DNA of 64,000 nt, taken from CBDCVN01 sp965223045 (GTDB lineage Bacteria > Deinococcota > Deinococci > Deinococcales > Trueperaceae). The translations under genes were made by a program, and so were the position numbers. Under the pieces are notes generated by a model that was not told the DNA's origin, did not search any database, and saw nothing but the letters and a program-made list of their open reading frames with translations. Location: positions 4,402,001-4,466,000 of the forward strand of contig CBDCVN010000013.1 in the NCBI GenBank assembly GCA_965223045.1, written 5' to 3'. Position 1 is the first letter of the stretch. Each line of letters begins with the position of its first letter. Positions 45,478 through 54,730 of this stretch are shown here, in pieces.

Positions 45478-46821
45478 TAGATGTCCAGATAAATTCTTTC
45501 CCTAAAACAGGAAAAATAATGCCATGATAATTCCAATAATAACCCAAAGGAGACTAATCATGGCAAATAATGATAGCAAACAAAAACTAGAAGAACTACA
45601 AAGACTACGCCGTCGCTATAAAAAGGGAAATGATGCAAACGCTTTACTACGGACTCAAGCCCTTATAGCTCTGTATTCCGGCAAAGATATTAAGCTTGTA
45701 GCAGAAATGTTCGGTGTCTCAGTAAAAACAGTAAAAAACTGGCGAAAGAAGTTTGAAAAATCGCTTAACTTAGAAGATGAACAAAGAACTGGTAGGCCGC
45801 CTAAACTTTCTAAAGAGCAACTAGAGCTAATCAAGAAAATCATTACAGAGTTTAACCAGCAAGTTTGGGTTGCCAGAAGGGTCTTTACTCTCATAGAAAG
45901 CCTTTTTGGGGTATGTTTGTCAGTAAAGTATTTACCAGAGCTTTTAAGGAAACTGGGATTAAGTTTCCATAAAGCAATACATTTGCTGTATAGGAAGAAT
46001 GAAGAGAAGAGGCGAAAGTGGATACAAGAAACACTACCAAAGCTGTACGAGGAGAAGATAAAGGCAGGATGGAGGATATTTTATCAAGATGAAGTAGGGT
46101 TCCAAACGCAGGGAACACTAGCGAGCACATGGGGGCTAAGAGGAGAAAAAGTAGAGATCAAGAACTATGGAAGACATGGGAGAGTAAATTTGATAGGGGC
46201 ATTAGAGTTAGGGACAGGAGAATTCCATGGAGTGCTAACAAAGTTCAAGGTAAATGCTCAGAGGTTTAGAAGGTTTATCTGCCACATGAAAAGGGAGATG
46301 AGGGAAGCAAAGATAATGCTTATATGTGACAATGCACCATTTCACAGGGCGAAGTGGTTGCAAGAGTGGGTAAAAGAGAATTCAAAATGGTTGAGGTTAG
46401 AATTTCTACCGGGATACTCACCAGATTTCAACCCAATAGAAAGGCTATGGAAGTATTTAAAGAAGGAGTACATACATAATAAATGCTGGGAAACACAAGC
46501 AGATTTAAGGAAGCATTTGGAGGTAATGATGGAGGGAATACCAATGAGGGTAGAGGAAATAAAGGGAGTAATGAAAAAAGAGATAAAAAGATTGAGGGAG
46601 GCATTTGAGTTTTATAAAACACCAGTACCAAAGGAATTAATGATTTGAGATAGTGTTAAGCGGGGAAAATAAGCAAGTTTTGTATAAGTTTTAGTTGGTT
46701 TACAAAAGAAGATTACACTGGGTAGTAGGTGTTCTATTGCCTAAGAAGCAATTATTCTTAGTGATTTTTCCTACCTTATTTCACTCTATGGATAAAAGGA
46801 AAAGATTTTTCTGGGTAACTA
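45478..46821 (+). mobile_element. IS630-family insertion sequence
   Basis: 1344 bp, bounded by imperfect inverted repeats TAGATGTCCAGATAAATT and TAGTTACCCAGAAAAATC (read inward) and by TA duplications at 45476-45477 and 46822-46823. One complete transposase gene. TA target duplication and the DDE transposase are typical of IS630/Tc1. It interrupts the MazE/AbrB-like antitoxin. The element contains no CTCGAG site. Confidence 0.92.
45560..46648 (+). CDS. IS630-family transposase
   Basis: 362 residues from the ATG at 45560 (AAAGGAGACTAATC before it). N-terminal HTH (VAEMFGVSVKTVKNWRKKF), GRPPKLS linker, then the DDE domain with FYQDEVGFQTQG, LICDNAPFHRAKW and GYSPDFNPIERLWKYLK, supplying D, D and E. 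Full length, no internal stop, so probably active. GC and codon bias of the second half (AGG, AGA, ATA rich) differ from the core genes. Confidence 0.95.
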   Translation: MANNDSKQKLEELQRLRRRYKKGNDANALLRTQALIALYSGKDIKLVAEMFGVSVKTVKNWRKKFEKSLNLEDEQRTGRPPKLSKEQLELIKKIITEFNQQVWVARRVFTLIESLFGVCLSVKYLPELLRKLGLSFHKAIHLLYRKNEEKRRKWIQETLPKLYEEKIKAGWRIFYQDEVGFQTQGTLASTWGLRGEKVEIKNYGRHGRVNLIGALELGTGEFHGVLTKFKVNAQRFRRFICHMKREMREAKIMLICDNAPFHRAKWLQEWVKENSKWLRLEFLPGYSPDFNPIERLWKYLKKEYIHNKCWETQADLRKHLEVMMEGIPMRVEEIKGVMKKEIKRLREAFEFYKTPVPKELMI

Positions 46822-46944
46822 TATAAGCAAACCGTTTTTTACCACTTTAAGTTCTAGTTCACTATTTTCCAAACCTGCTTGTTCAACTAAAGCCTTGGGA
46901 ATTCGTACCCCTTTTGAGTTACCAATTTGAATGAGTTCCGCCAT
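46822..46944 (-). pseudogene. MazE/AbrB-type antitoxin, N-terminal part
   Basis: From the ATG at 46944 the frame reads MAELIQIGNSKGVRIPKALV then EQAGLENSELELKVVKNGLLI, a classical AbrB/MazE swapped-hairpin DNA-binding domain. It stops at a TAG formed with the IS630 end. The remaining half is at 45350-45477. The gene is too short to appear as a long frame. The matching MazF-type toxin is not present. Confidence 0.82.
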
Positions 46945-47015
46945 AGTTAAATTATAGCTTAGTTATCTGTTTGTAAAAACCTTAATACTATCTAGCTCCG
47001 TTTCAAACCTCAACA

Positions 47016-47159
47016 TCACAAAAACACCACAGGGTTTACCTTGAAATAATCAGCCAACAACTTAACTTGCTCTGTCGTTAGCTTGCGTTTGCCTTTTAAA
47101 ATTTGACTCAGGTTGCTCTGGTAAATACCTGTTACTTCTTCGATCTCTTTTTGCATCAC
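47016..47159 (-). pseudogene. Truncated copy of the HigA-like gene
   Basis: Encodes EIEEVTGIYQSNLSQILKGK and RKLTTEQVKLLADYFKVNPV with the same ending VFL as the gene at 44958, and the flanking DNA is nearly the same (about 47001-47160 against 44944-45105). The N-terminal two thirds are missing. The two copies form a direct repeat of about 155 bp around the IS630-bearing antitoxin. Confidence 0.8.
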
Positions 47160-47208
47160 ACTAAAAACCGATCATCCGTTTCAGAGTTTATATCCTCAAA
47201 GGCAGTTA

Positions 47209-47502
47209 TTAAGATAAGTGTCTGTCCACATCAGCATTTTGGTGCAGCACACGCACAATTAAAATACCTGTATCCTTTACCAAATAGATAATTAAGTGAC
47301 TTCCGTGATGATGAATGTGAATAGGTGGTGTAAATTCTTGTCGTTCGGCAACCATAAGCGGATTCTCAGCAAGCAGAGCAAATTTTTTATCCAAATCAGC
47401 TAGATATTTACGCCGTTGCGCTCTACCCCATTCCTTTTCGGTATAAAGACCAATTTGTCTAAGGTCGTTCTTGGCTTGCTTGCTAACCTGATAATGTGGC
47501 AT
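47209..47502 (-). CDS. parE: ParE/RelE-family toxin
   Basis: 97 residues starting MPHYQVSKQAKNDLRQIGLYTEKEWG, with LADLDKKFALLAENPLMVAERQE and the C-terminal IYLVKDTGILIVRVLHQNADV, typical ParE. It would inhibit gyrase. It overlaps the parD-like gene by 1 nt at the start, the normal antitoxin-first order. Confidence 0.9.
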   Translation of the reverse strand: MPHYQVSKQAKNDLRQIGLYTEKEWGRAQRRKYLADLDKKFALLAENPLMVAERQEFTPPIHIHHHGSHLIIYLVKDTGILIVRVLHQNADVDRHLS

Positions 47503-47735
47503 TACTCAGTATCCAGCTCATTTTGTAACTCTTCCATACTGAAATTTTCGGCAATGCCACTTTCTACTCCTTCGGTAATGGCTCTTTGAAGGAATGCCAT
47601 TTTTGTTTCTCTGCGCTCGAGCAGTCGCAAACCATCACGAACAACCTCACTAGCTGAACCATATTTGCCACTGGCTATTTGATTTTTCATGAATACTTCC
47701 CAGTGTTCGCCAAGAGTAAGGCTTGTATTTGCCAT
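47502..47735 (-). CDS. parD: ParD-family antitoxin
   Basis: 77 residues. N-terminal ribbon-helix-helix: TSLTLGEHWEVFMKNQIASG, KYGSASEVVRDGLRLLERRE. The C-terminal helix (EGVESGIAENFSMEELQNEL) binds the toxin. It precedes parE and probably represses the pair from the AT-rich region at 47750-47775. Confidence 0.9.
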   Translation of the reverse strand: MANTSLTLGEHWEVFMKNQIASGKYGSASEVVRDGLRLLERRETKMAFLQRAITEGVESGIAENFSMEELQNELDTE

Positions 47736-47813
47736 AGTGAAACTCCTATATTATTATATAATATATATGAATACATCTGAATGTGTGAGAGTAGTTAAGT
47801 TAGGGTGCGTACA

Positions 47814-48026
47814 TTAGTCACGAAATAGCTGCCTACTATTGGGACGGTTATTTTCTAAGACACTTTTAAGGGAAGACCATGTTTCTTCTTCGTACCCAGA
47901 TTCATCAGTTAGCCAAGTACTTAAGAGTTGTTGTGTAGCAATGTTATGTTGTCGTTGAGTTTTGTTGTCATTATTTGCTACTATTTCCTCTTTCTGTAGC
48001 ACACTTTCTTGCTTCACGGAAGGCAA
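47814..48026 (-). CDS. Small protein, possible antitoxin or gene remnant
   Basis: About 70 residues from a TTG at 48026; the frame remains open for another 30 codons upstream without a good start, so it may be the 3' part of a longer gene. The C-terminal phrase QQLLSTWLTDESGYEEETWSSLK is of a type found at the end of short unknown proteins near toxin genes in cyanobacteria. Evidence is weak. Confidence 0.35.
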   Translation of the reverse strand: MPSVKQESVLQKEEIVANNDNKTQRQHNIATQQLLSTWLTDESGYEEETWSSLKSVLENNRPNSRQLFRD

Positions 48027-48197
48027 AATCTCACTACCTATGTCTGTGGAACTTGGATTAGTTTGTGAATTTGTTGCCCTAATGTATACTCCAAAAATTT
48101 CGCTCTATTTGTTACAGTGGAACTTACAATCAAAGTGAGTGATGATAAAATCATCAAATCCTTATTATACAAGACAAATCAATTTTTGTTTCACTCA

Positions 48198-48512
48198 TCA
48201 TCTTGCAGTGGCATAAAACGGCATTAAGTCCTTCTCTATAGTTCTTAGAACGTAAGGGTTTTTAATAGCACTAATTTCTGCTAGATCAATTTCTCTATCA
48301 AGCAAATCTTCTAACCCAAACAATAAGCCAAAATAGGCTTTGGCGTGGTTACTTGGGGGCAAGATCTCAAACTCAACTATAAAATCTAGGTCACTTTCTG
48401 GTGAGAAATCGCTCTCTCTCGCAGCCGAACCAAAGACCTTAAGCTGTTTTACAAAATAACGTTCACAGAGTTTATGGATTTTTTCTTGATTTTGCTCGAG
48501 TAACTCAACCAT
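48198..48512 (-). CDS. MNT-type nucleotidyltransferase (MntA-like), orphan
   Basis: 104 residues. The minimal nucleotidyltransferase motif KVFGSAARESDFSPESDLDFIVEFE has the GSxAR and SDxDxxV residues. Such proteins are antitoxins that AMPylate HepT RNases. No HepT gene is adjacent on either side, so it is an orphan or its partner was lost. It lies between parDE and hsdM. Confidence 0.85.
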   Translation of the reverse strand: MVELLEQNQEKIHKLCERYFVKQLKVFGSAARESDFSPESDLDFIVEFEILPPSNHAKAYFGLLFGLEDLLDREIDLAEISAIKNPYVLRTIEKDLMPFYATAR

Positions 48513-48762
48513 AACCTTAGCTTAGGGCATGTGGATATGACAAATCAGAAATTGCACGCATTAGATATCAAAACCAAACTAGCCAGTCTCAGGACAGCTA
48601 TCTGTTAGAAAATGTGAATTCCAAAAAAAATTGCAGGATAGCCTATATTTGCGAGAAGCTTTAGTTGTTAACCACATAATCTTTACCAGATTGCAGAGAA
48701 GCTTATGCGTCAGCATCAGGATTATCCAAGGTATTTAAGAGTAGCGTTTTTGATTTCACACT

Positions 48763-50253
48763 CTAGGTGTCCACACGCCCTAGCATTTGCCTGAGTTCCA
48801 CCATACCCTGTTGTATCTCTTTTTCCAACACATCAAGCTCATCAAGAATTACCTGTGGTGGGTCATAGTGAACCTCTTCATACTCAATTTCTTTGTAACG
48901 GTTGATGCTCAGGTCATAGTCATTGCTTGCAATTTCATCTTTAGGCACTAAAAAACTCTGTTCGGTACGTACTCGGCTAGCTTCAGCGTCCAAGTTATTC
49001 CATCTGTTTAAGATGTCGGGCAGGTTGTTGTCTTCATGCTTGTCATCTAACTTGGTGCGCTTGTCATCTAAACTGTAACCATCCGCCTGCATATCATAAA
49101 ACCAAACCTTCTCCGTCCCACCCGAATTAGTCTTGGTGAAAATCATAATGGCAGTAGACACCCCTGCATAGGGCTTAAACACACCACTAGGCATACTAAT
49201 AATGGCATCAAGCTTGTGGTCTTCAACAAGGGTTTTTCTTAAAGTCTTGTGGGCTTTACTGCTGCCGAAAAGCACACCATCGGGCACAATTACAGCAGCC
49301 CGTCCACCTGTTTTCAAGAGCCGCAAAAAGAGCGTGACAAAAAGCAGTTCAGTCTTTTTAGTTTTCACTACACTTAAAAGGTCTTTAGCAGTACTTTCGT
49401 AGTCAAGGCTACCCTTAAAAGGTGGATTGGCAAGGATAAGGCTGTAAACCTCGGTATCTTCACTGTGGTCTTCACTTAAAGAGTCTTTGTTTTCAATTAT
49501 GGGGTGGCTGATACCGTGCAACATCATGTTCATGCTAGCAACACGCAACATAGTGCTGTCAAAGTCAAAACCATGAAACATCTCGCCCTCGTATTGTCTT
49601 TTTAAGACTGCATCATTAAAGATGTCGCTGCGGTGATGGTGATAAATATACTCGGCTGTTGCTACTAAAAAACCTGCTGTACCACAAGCAGGGTCACATA
49701 TCACGTCCTGCGGGCTGGGCTTCATTAGGTCCACCATCAACTTGATAATGTGCCGTGGTGTACGGAACTGTCCGTTTTGTCCTGCGGTGGAGAGTTTACT
49801 CAGTAGATACTCGTAGAGGTCACCCTTGGTATCGCGGTCGTTCATAGGGATGTTCTCGAGCATATCAACAACCCTTGCCAACAACCCTGCCTTTTCAGGA
49901 GGCAATGTAAAACGAGCATCTTTCATATGGATGCTAAAGGCGCTTTCTTCTGTGCCCATATCTCGCAAGAAGGGAAAGACCTCTTCAGTAATGATCTGGT
50001 ATTGTGTATTTGGCTCAGCATTTTTGAGCCGTGACCAGCGCAAGTGATCTTGTTCTGGATTAAAGACAGGATTTTCTATAGGTTGCCCTAAGCGGTTGGC
50101 TTTCTTTTCCTCGAGGGTGTGAAGCTCATCAAGGCGTTTAATGAAAAGCAAATAAGTGAGCTGTTCAATGACCTCTAAGGGGTTGGAAATACCACCTGTC
50201 CAGAAGGCATCCCAGATACGATCTACTTGGTTTCTTATTTCACCTGTTAGCAT
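48763..50253 (-). CDS. hsdM: Type I restriction-modification methyltransferase
   Basis: 496 residues. N-terminal helical HsdM_N domain (1-140), then the N6-adenine methylase: GQFRTPRHIIKLMVDL, ICDPACGTAGFLVATAEY (SAM motif I) and LILANPPFKGSL (NPPF, motif IV), with a C-terminal helix bundle. Intact, so host methylation may persist though HsdR is broken. It is the first gene of the locus in the minus direction; hsdS follows only after 3.8 kb of accessory genes. Confidence 0.94.
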   Translation of the reverse strand: MLTGEIRNQVDRIWDAFWTGGISNPLEVIEQLTYLLFIKRLDELHTLEEKKANRLGQPIENPVFNPEQDHLRWSRLKNAEPNTQYQIITEEVFPFLRDMGTEESAFSIHMKDARFTLPPEKAGLLARVVDMLENIPMNDRDTKGDLYEYLLSKLSTAGQNGQFRTPRHIIKLMVDLMKPSPQDVICDPACGTAGFLVATAEYIYHHHRSDIFNDAVLKRQYEGEMFHGFDFDSTMLRVASMNMMLHGISHPIIENKDSLSEDHSEDTEVYSLILANPPFKGSLDYESTAKDLLSVVKTKKTELLFVTLFLRLLKTGGRAAVIVPDGVLFGSSKAHKTLRKTLVEDHKLDAIISMPSGVFKPYAGVSTAIMIFTKTNSGGTEKVWFYDMQADGYSLDDKRTKLDDKHEDNNLPDILNRWNNLDAEASRVRTEQSFLVPKDEIASNDYDLSINRYKEIEYEEVHYDPPQVILDELDVLEKEIQQGMVELRQMLGRVDT

Positions 50254-50396
50254 TGTGTTACTATAACACGTCTGGTCCTCACTAAATTGCCCATATGTTT
50301 TAAGAGTACTTTCTCTTTCACAAGCAGTAAAGGAATAGTTGCTTCCCAGAATTTTAAAATAGACATTTTACATATAGTTTGGAGTTATAATATTTT

Positions 50397-51734
50397 ATGA
50401 GTCTACAACTAGAACAGTTTATGAATGGCCTTGTTCGCCGCAACCCCGGACAAGAAGAGTTTCATCAAGCCGTCTATGAAGTTGCTGAAAAGGTCATTCC
50501 CTTTATTAATGCTAATCCTAAATATTTAAAGGCTGGTATTTTAGAACGCATGACTGAACCTGACAGGATTATTATCTTTCGCATTTGCTGGGAAGATGAT
50601 GAGGGTAATGTAAGGGTCAATCGTGGTTATCGGGTACAGTTTAATAATGCTATAGGTCCCTACAAAGGTGGCTTACGTTTTGATAAATCAGTAAGCCTAA
50701 GCATACTGAAATTCCTTGGCTTTGAACAAACCTTTAAAAACAGCCTAACTACTTTGCCCATAGGTGGTGCCAAAGGTGGTTCAAACTTTAATCCTAAAGG
50801 TAAATCTGATGGCGAGATTATGCGCTTTTGCCAAGCTCTTATGATGGAACTTTATAGGCACATAGGTAAAGATCTAGATGTACCAGCAGGTGATATAGGA
50901 GTAGGGGCGCGTGAGGTGAGTTACTTGTTTGGTCAATATAAACGTCTTACCAATGAATTTACAGGAGCATTAACAGGTAAAGGTCTCTCCTTTGGCGGTA
51001 GTCTTATACGCACTGAAGCTACAGGTTATGGCTGTGTTTATTTTGCTAGGGAGATGCTAACTAAACGAAGCGAAGACATAGCAGGAAAAACCTGTGTAGT
51101 TTCTGGATCTGGTAATGTTGCCCAATACACTGCTGAGAAAATCTTCCAATTAGGTGGAAAAGTGGTAACTCTTTCAGATAGAGGTGGCTTCGTACATGAT
51201 CCAGAAGGTCTCAACAAAGAAAAATTGACTTATATTATCAAGCTAAAAACAGAGTGTCGTGGCAGCCTTGCTAAATATGCTAAAGAATATGGTTGCCAGT
51301 ACTATGAGGGTGCTAAGCCTTGGGGTATAGCTTGCGACGCTGCTTTTCCATGCGCCACTCAAAATGAAATAACCGAAGAGGATGCTCAGAGCTTACTGAA
51401 GAATGGTTGTAAGTTGCTTTCTGAAGGGGCTAATATGCCTACTACCTTAGCAGGGGTTAAGCTTTTTGAGGAAGCAAAAATAATGTATGCTCCAAGTAAG
51501 GCTGCTAATGCTGGTGGTGTAGCTATTTCTGGTTTAGAAATGACCCAGAATGCTATGCGTCTTACTTGGACTCGAGAAGAAGTTGATAAACAGTTACAAG
51601 ATATTATGCACAAGATCCATGAACAGTGTGTAGAATATGGTCAAGAGAGTGATCATATCAGTTATATTAAAGGAGCAAACGTTGGAGGTTTTGTAAAGGT
51701 AGCTGAAGCCATGACTGCTTATGGAGTACTATGA
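50397..51734 (+). CDS. gdhA: Glutamate dehydrogenase, NADP-type
   Basis: 445 residues. RNPGQEEFHQAVYEV at the start, YKGGLRFDKSVSLSILKFLGFE, PIGGAKGGSNF with catalytic Lys, and DVPAGDIGVGAREVSYLFGQYKR are the family's active-site segments; SGSGNVAQYTAEK binds the cofactor. It reductively aminates 2-oxoglutarate with ammonium. The length and type match hexameric GdhA. The vWA gene follows 30 nt later and is probably co-transcribed. Confidence 0.95.
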   Translation: MSLQLEQFMNGLVRRNPGQEEFHQAVYEVAEKVIPFINANPKYLKAGILERMTEPDRIIIFRICWEDDEGNVRVNRGYRVQFNNAIGPYKGGLRFDKSVSLSILKFLGFEQTFKNSLTTLPIGGAKGGSNFNPKGKSDGEIMRFCQALMMELYRHIGKDLDVPAGDIGVGAREVSYLFGQYKRLTNEFTGALTGKGLSFGGSLIRTEATGYGCVYFAREMLTKRSEDIAGKTCVVSGSGNVAQYTAEKIFQLGGKVVTLSDRGGFVHDPEGLNKEKLTYIIKLKTECRGSLAKYAKEYGCQYYEGAKPWGIACDAAFPCATQNEITEEDAQSLLKNGCKLLSEGANMPTTLAGVKLFEEAKIMYAPSKAANAGGVAISGLEMTQNAMRLTWTREEVDKQLQDIMHKIHEQCVEYGQESDHISYIKGANVGGFVKVAEAMTAYGVL

Positions 51735-51764
51735 GTACAAACTTAATAGGAAGGAGAATTGAAA

Positions 51765-52355
51765 ATGAAAGCAAATTTTAGTGAGATAATCTGTATTATT
51801 GATCGTTCTGGGTCAATGCACTCTATCAAAAGTGATGCTATAGGAGGTTTTAACACTTTTCTTGAAGAGCAAAAAAAGTTGCCCAATGAAGCAACACTTA
51901 GCCTAGTTCTCTTTGACAATGAATACATTCTTTTACACAATTGCCAACCTTTACCAGAGGTAGTACCTTTAAATGAAACTAGTTATCAACCTAGGGGATC
52001 AACTGCCTTACTTGATGCTGTAGGAAAAACTATAGATGATGTGGGGATACGGCTAGCCAAAACCCCAGAACAAGAGCGGCCCTCTAAAGTGATAGTGGCT
52101 ATCTTGACTGATGGGTTAGAGAATGCCAGCACAAAGTACTCACATGAAAAAGTAGCTAATATGATAAAACATCAGCAAGAAACTTACAGCTGGGAATTTT
52201 TCTTTTTAGGTGCAAATATGGATGTTGTGAACGTAGCAGGTTCTATGAATATTGATGCTGATAAGGCTGTTCAATTTGAAGCTACAGCTGTAGGAACAAG
52301 AGCTGCTTATAAAGATATGAGTCGCCTTGTGGGTAAATCAAGAAAATCAAGCTAG
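51765..52355 (+). CDS. von Willebrand A domain protein
   Basis: 196 residues from the ATG at 51765 (AAGGAG before it). vWA fold with intact MIDAS: DRSGSM near residue 11, the Thr in PRGSTALLDAVG near 78 and TDGLEN near 115. It binds Mg2+ and presumably a protein ligand. There is no signal peptide. Single-domain vWA proteins of this kind occur near tellurite-resistance or stress genes; role unknown. Confidence 0.85.
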   Translation: MKANFSEIICIIDRSGSMHSIKSDAIGGFNTFLEEQKKLPNEATLSLVLFDNEYILLHNCQPLPEVVPLNETSYQPRGSTALLDAVGKTIDDVGIRLAKTPEQERPSKVIVAILTDGLENASTKYSHEKVANMIKHQQETYSWEFFFLGANMDVVNVAGSMNIDADKAVQFEATAVGTRAAYKDMSRLVGKSRKSS

Positions 52356-52815
52356 ATATGTAATTGTATTATCTTTATTACGTCAAGAAAAACTCCAATC
52401 CTGCTTCTAAAATAGTAGTGTAAATCTTACCCACGTCACCTAATATCCTAGGTCCTTGGAATCTGCCTAGACTTCTAAAACGGTGCATAACTACATAAAC
52501 TATACATCCTAAACAGCGTGTCTTCACAAATTTTCAGGTAAGCTCGAGCTTTTCTTAAAAACTGACAACTAACACTACTGTGGGTACAATTGAAGTGTGG
52601 TGGGGCTTGATGCTTGGTCTTAAAGTTGTCAGAAAAAGTCCTACAGCACTAGTCAAAATTTTACTGTTGTGCCAAGAAATAATAACAAACTAAGATAAGG
52701 TTGCGGTAAACGTTGAAGAGGAGTACATAGTACATGTAGTGCATACTATTGGGATATTATTATGCTTACATGAAACAAAGGCTCAAAAAAATTAAAATCA
52801 GTAAAGGAGAAATCA
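52356..52815. other. Intergenic region with promoter element copy A
   Basis: 460 nt without a gene. GTCAGAAAAAGTCCTACA at 52628-52645 is the first copy of an element shared with 55710, 58151 and 59453; TTGTGC (52667-52672) and TAAGAT (52691-52696) with 18-nt spacing form a promoter-like pair about 120 nt before the next gene. Confidence 0.5.
52628..52696 (+). promoter_or_regulatory. Shared promoter element, copy A
   Basis: Upstream box GTCAGAAAAAGTCCTACA followed by TTTTACTG and the hexamers TTGTGC and TAAGAT. It precedes the release-factor-like gene at 52816. Compare copies B, C and D. Confidence 0.5.
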
Positions 52816-53220
52816 ATGAGAAAAAAAGTAGGTTTATGGATTGATCATAAAGAGGCTATTATCATAGCTATTACAGATAAAGGGGAAGAAATAGAGCTGA
52901 TTCCATCAGAGGTTGAAAGGCAACTTCGCCGTTCTGGTGATTCACCTCTTAAAGGTCCTTATGATGTACAGCAAGTACCAACAGATAGTAGACGCCTGAG
53001 AACATTTACTGAACATCTCAATGCCTATTACGATTCAGTAATTGCAGCTATCAATGATGCAAAATCAATTCTAATATTTGGTCCGGGTGAGGCAAAAGTC
53101 GAATTAAAAAAACGTTTTGAAAAAAACAATCTTGGTGAAAATATTGTAGGTATTGAAGCAGCTGACAAGATGACAGAGAATCAGATTGCAGCAAAAGTTC
53201 GCCAGCACTTCGCCAAATAG
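52816..53220 (+). CDS. Small eRF1/baeRF-like protein, probable translation-related
   Basis: 134 residues with AAAGGAGAA before the ATG. It begins MRKKVGLWIDHKEAIIIAI and contains SILIFGPGEAKVELKKRFEK and IVGIEAADKMTENQIAAKVR, the signature of a short family that corresponds to the middle domain of archaeal and eukaryotic release-factor/Pelota-like proteins (baeRF). A link to ribosome rescue is inferred only. It is driven by promoter copy A. Confidence 0.65.
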   Translation: MRKKVGLWIDHKEAIIIAITDKGEEIELIPSEVERQLRRSGDSPLKGPYDVQQVPTDSRRLRTFTEHLNAYYDSVIAAINDAKSILIFGPGEAKVELKKRFEKNNLGENIVGIEAADKMTENQIAAKVRQHFAK

Positions 53221-53585
53221 GAATTTGAGGTGTAGAATAGCAAGAAGTTAATGGGCTAAGAGTGTAATATAGTTCGCCAGAAAAGCATTTTTCAAAATGA
53301 TAAGTGCTTTCCAGCAAGACATGCGTCATACTGGGGAGCAGGCCCTTCCAAGGGTAAACGACGATATCTCATGGCGTAACGCAGTAAGATCCTTCACGTA
53401 GTTGATCCTCGTAAGGGTTCGACATTCCTTGTGTTGATAAGCCAAGAATTTATCTGGACATCTATAAAGCATAAAGTAATTATGCTTGGCTTGAGGTTTG
53501 AGCTTACCCCCAAAATTTGGACAGAAAACCCCGGCGAAATTAAGGTCCATAGAAGATGTAAAATATCTAGAATATGGAGATATAA

Positions 53586-53879
53586 ATGAGCCAGACAAAA
53601 GGAATAAGAAAAACTTACAAGAAGGAATTCAAAGCTAAAGTTGCAGCAGCAGCCATAGTTGGAGAGAAGAATCTTGCAGAATTAGCAAATCAATATGGTG
53701 TACACACCACTCAAATTAAAGAATGGAAAAAAGCTGGATCAGAAGCATTGCATGAAAGATTTTCACTACTAAGGGGCAGGAAAGCCAAACTGCAAGAACG
53801 TAGAGAGGCTGCACTGTACGAACAGATTGGCAAATTGAAAATGGAACTAGATTTTTTGTCCAAAGGGCTCAAAAACTGA
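53586..53879 (+). CDS. IS3 transposase OrfA
   Basis: 97 residues, helix-turn-helix (KKEFKAKVAAAAIVGEKNLA, ELANQYGVHTTQIKEWKKAG) and a leucine-zipper-like C terminus. Together with orfB it makes the fused transposase by -1 frameshift; AAAAAC at the overlap (near 53870) is a possible slippery site. Confidence 0.92.
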   Translation: MSQTKGIRKTYKKEFKAKVAAAAIVGEKNLAELANQYGVHTTQIKEWKKAGSEALHERFSLLRGRKAKLQERREAALYEQIGKLKMELDFLSKGLKN

Positions 53880-53893
53880 GTCAAGAGGAACGT

Positions 53894-54730
53894 ATGTTGA
53901 TAGTCGATCCAAGGCACCCTCAATTGAGCATTACTAAGCAATGTGAGTTACTAAAACTGAATCGTAGTAGTTATTACTATCGACCTACAAGAATCAGCGA
54001 TCTCAATGAATGCTTGATGCAAAGGATAGATGAGTTATATACGAATCATCCTTTTCTAGGTTATCGCAAGATAACAGCAATGCTCAATGGAGAAGGCTAT
54101 AAAGTCAATCACAAAAGAGTATATCGTTTGATGTGTCTGATGGGTTTGCAAGCTATATATGCCAAACCCAAACTAAGTAAACCAAAGGAAGGACATAAAA
54201 TTTACCCATACCTTCTGAAAAACAAAATCATAAACAAACCAAATCAGGTATGGGCTAGTGATATTACGTATATACGTTTGCAAGGAGGATATTGCTATCT
54301 GGTAGTAGTAATGGATTGGTATAGCCGTTATGTTGTTTCATGGGAAGTTTCGAATAGCATGAAAGCAGAGTTTTGTATAGAAGCATTAGAAGAGGCGTTG
54401 GAAGGAGAGAAGCCAGAGATATTCAATACAGATCAAGGTAGTCAGTACACAAGTCATGAGTTTACGGATATATTGAAGGCAAACGAAATAGCAATCAGCA
54501 TGGACGGAAGAGGGTGCTACATGGATAATATATTTACAGAAAGGTTGTGGAGAACGGTAAAGTATGAAGAAGTATATCTAAAGGAATACAAAAATATAGA
54601 GCAAGGAAGGGAAGAAATAGGAAAGTACTTACAATTTTATAACAGTGAACGTCCGCATCAATCATTGCAGTACAAAACGCCTGAATTAGTTTACAGAGAG
54701 GAGAAAACTAAATCAATAATAACAGGATAG
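53894..54730 (+). CDS. IS3 transposase OrfB
   Basis: 278 residues from the first ATG; the fused form would extend upstream in the -1 frame from about 53870. The HTH_21 region (FLGYRKITAMLNGEGYKVNH) and rve integrase core are complete: ASDITYIRL, NTDQGSQYTS and the ERLWRTVKYEE region supply D, D and E. Intact and probably active. Confidence 0.93.
   Translation: MLIVDPRHPQLSITKQCELLKLNRSSYYYRPTRISDLNECLMQRIDELYTNHPFLGYRKITAMLNGEGYKVNHKRVYRLMCLMGLQAIYAKPKLSKPKEGHKIYPYLLKNKIINKPNQVWASDITYIRLQGGYCYLVVVMDWYSRYVVSWEVSNSMKAEFCIEALEEALEGEKPEIFNTDQGSQYTSHEFTDILKANEIAISMDGRGCYMDNIFTERLWRTVKYEEVYLKEYKNIEQGREEIGKYLQFYNSERPHQSLQYKTPELVYREEKTKSIITG

Noticed and set aside
45350..45547. A complete 65-residue gene
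   Set aside because: Its first third is IS630 sequence; the rest is the tail of the split antitoxin.
38799..50253. A prophage
   Set aside because: No capsid, terminase, portal, tail or phage integrase gene is visible; the region is explained by R-M, toxin-antitoxin and IS genes.
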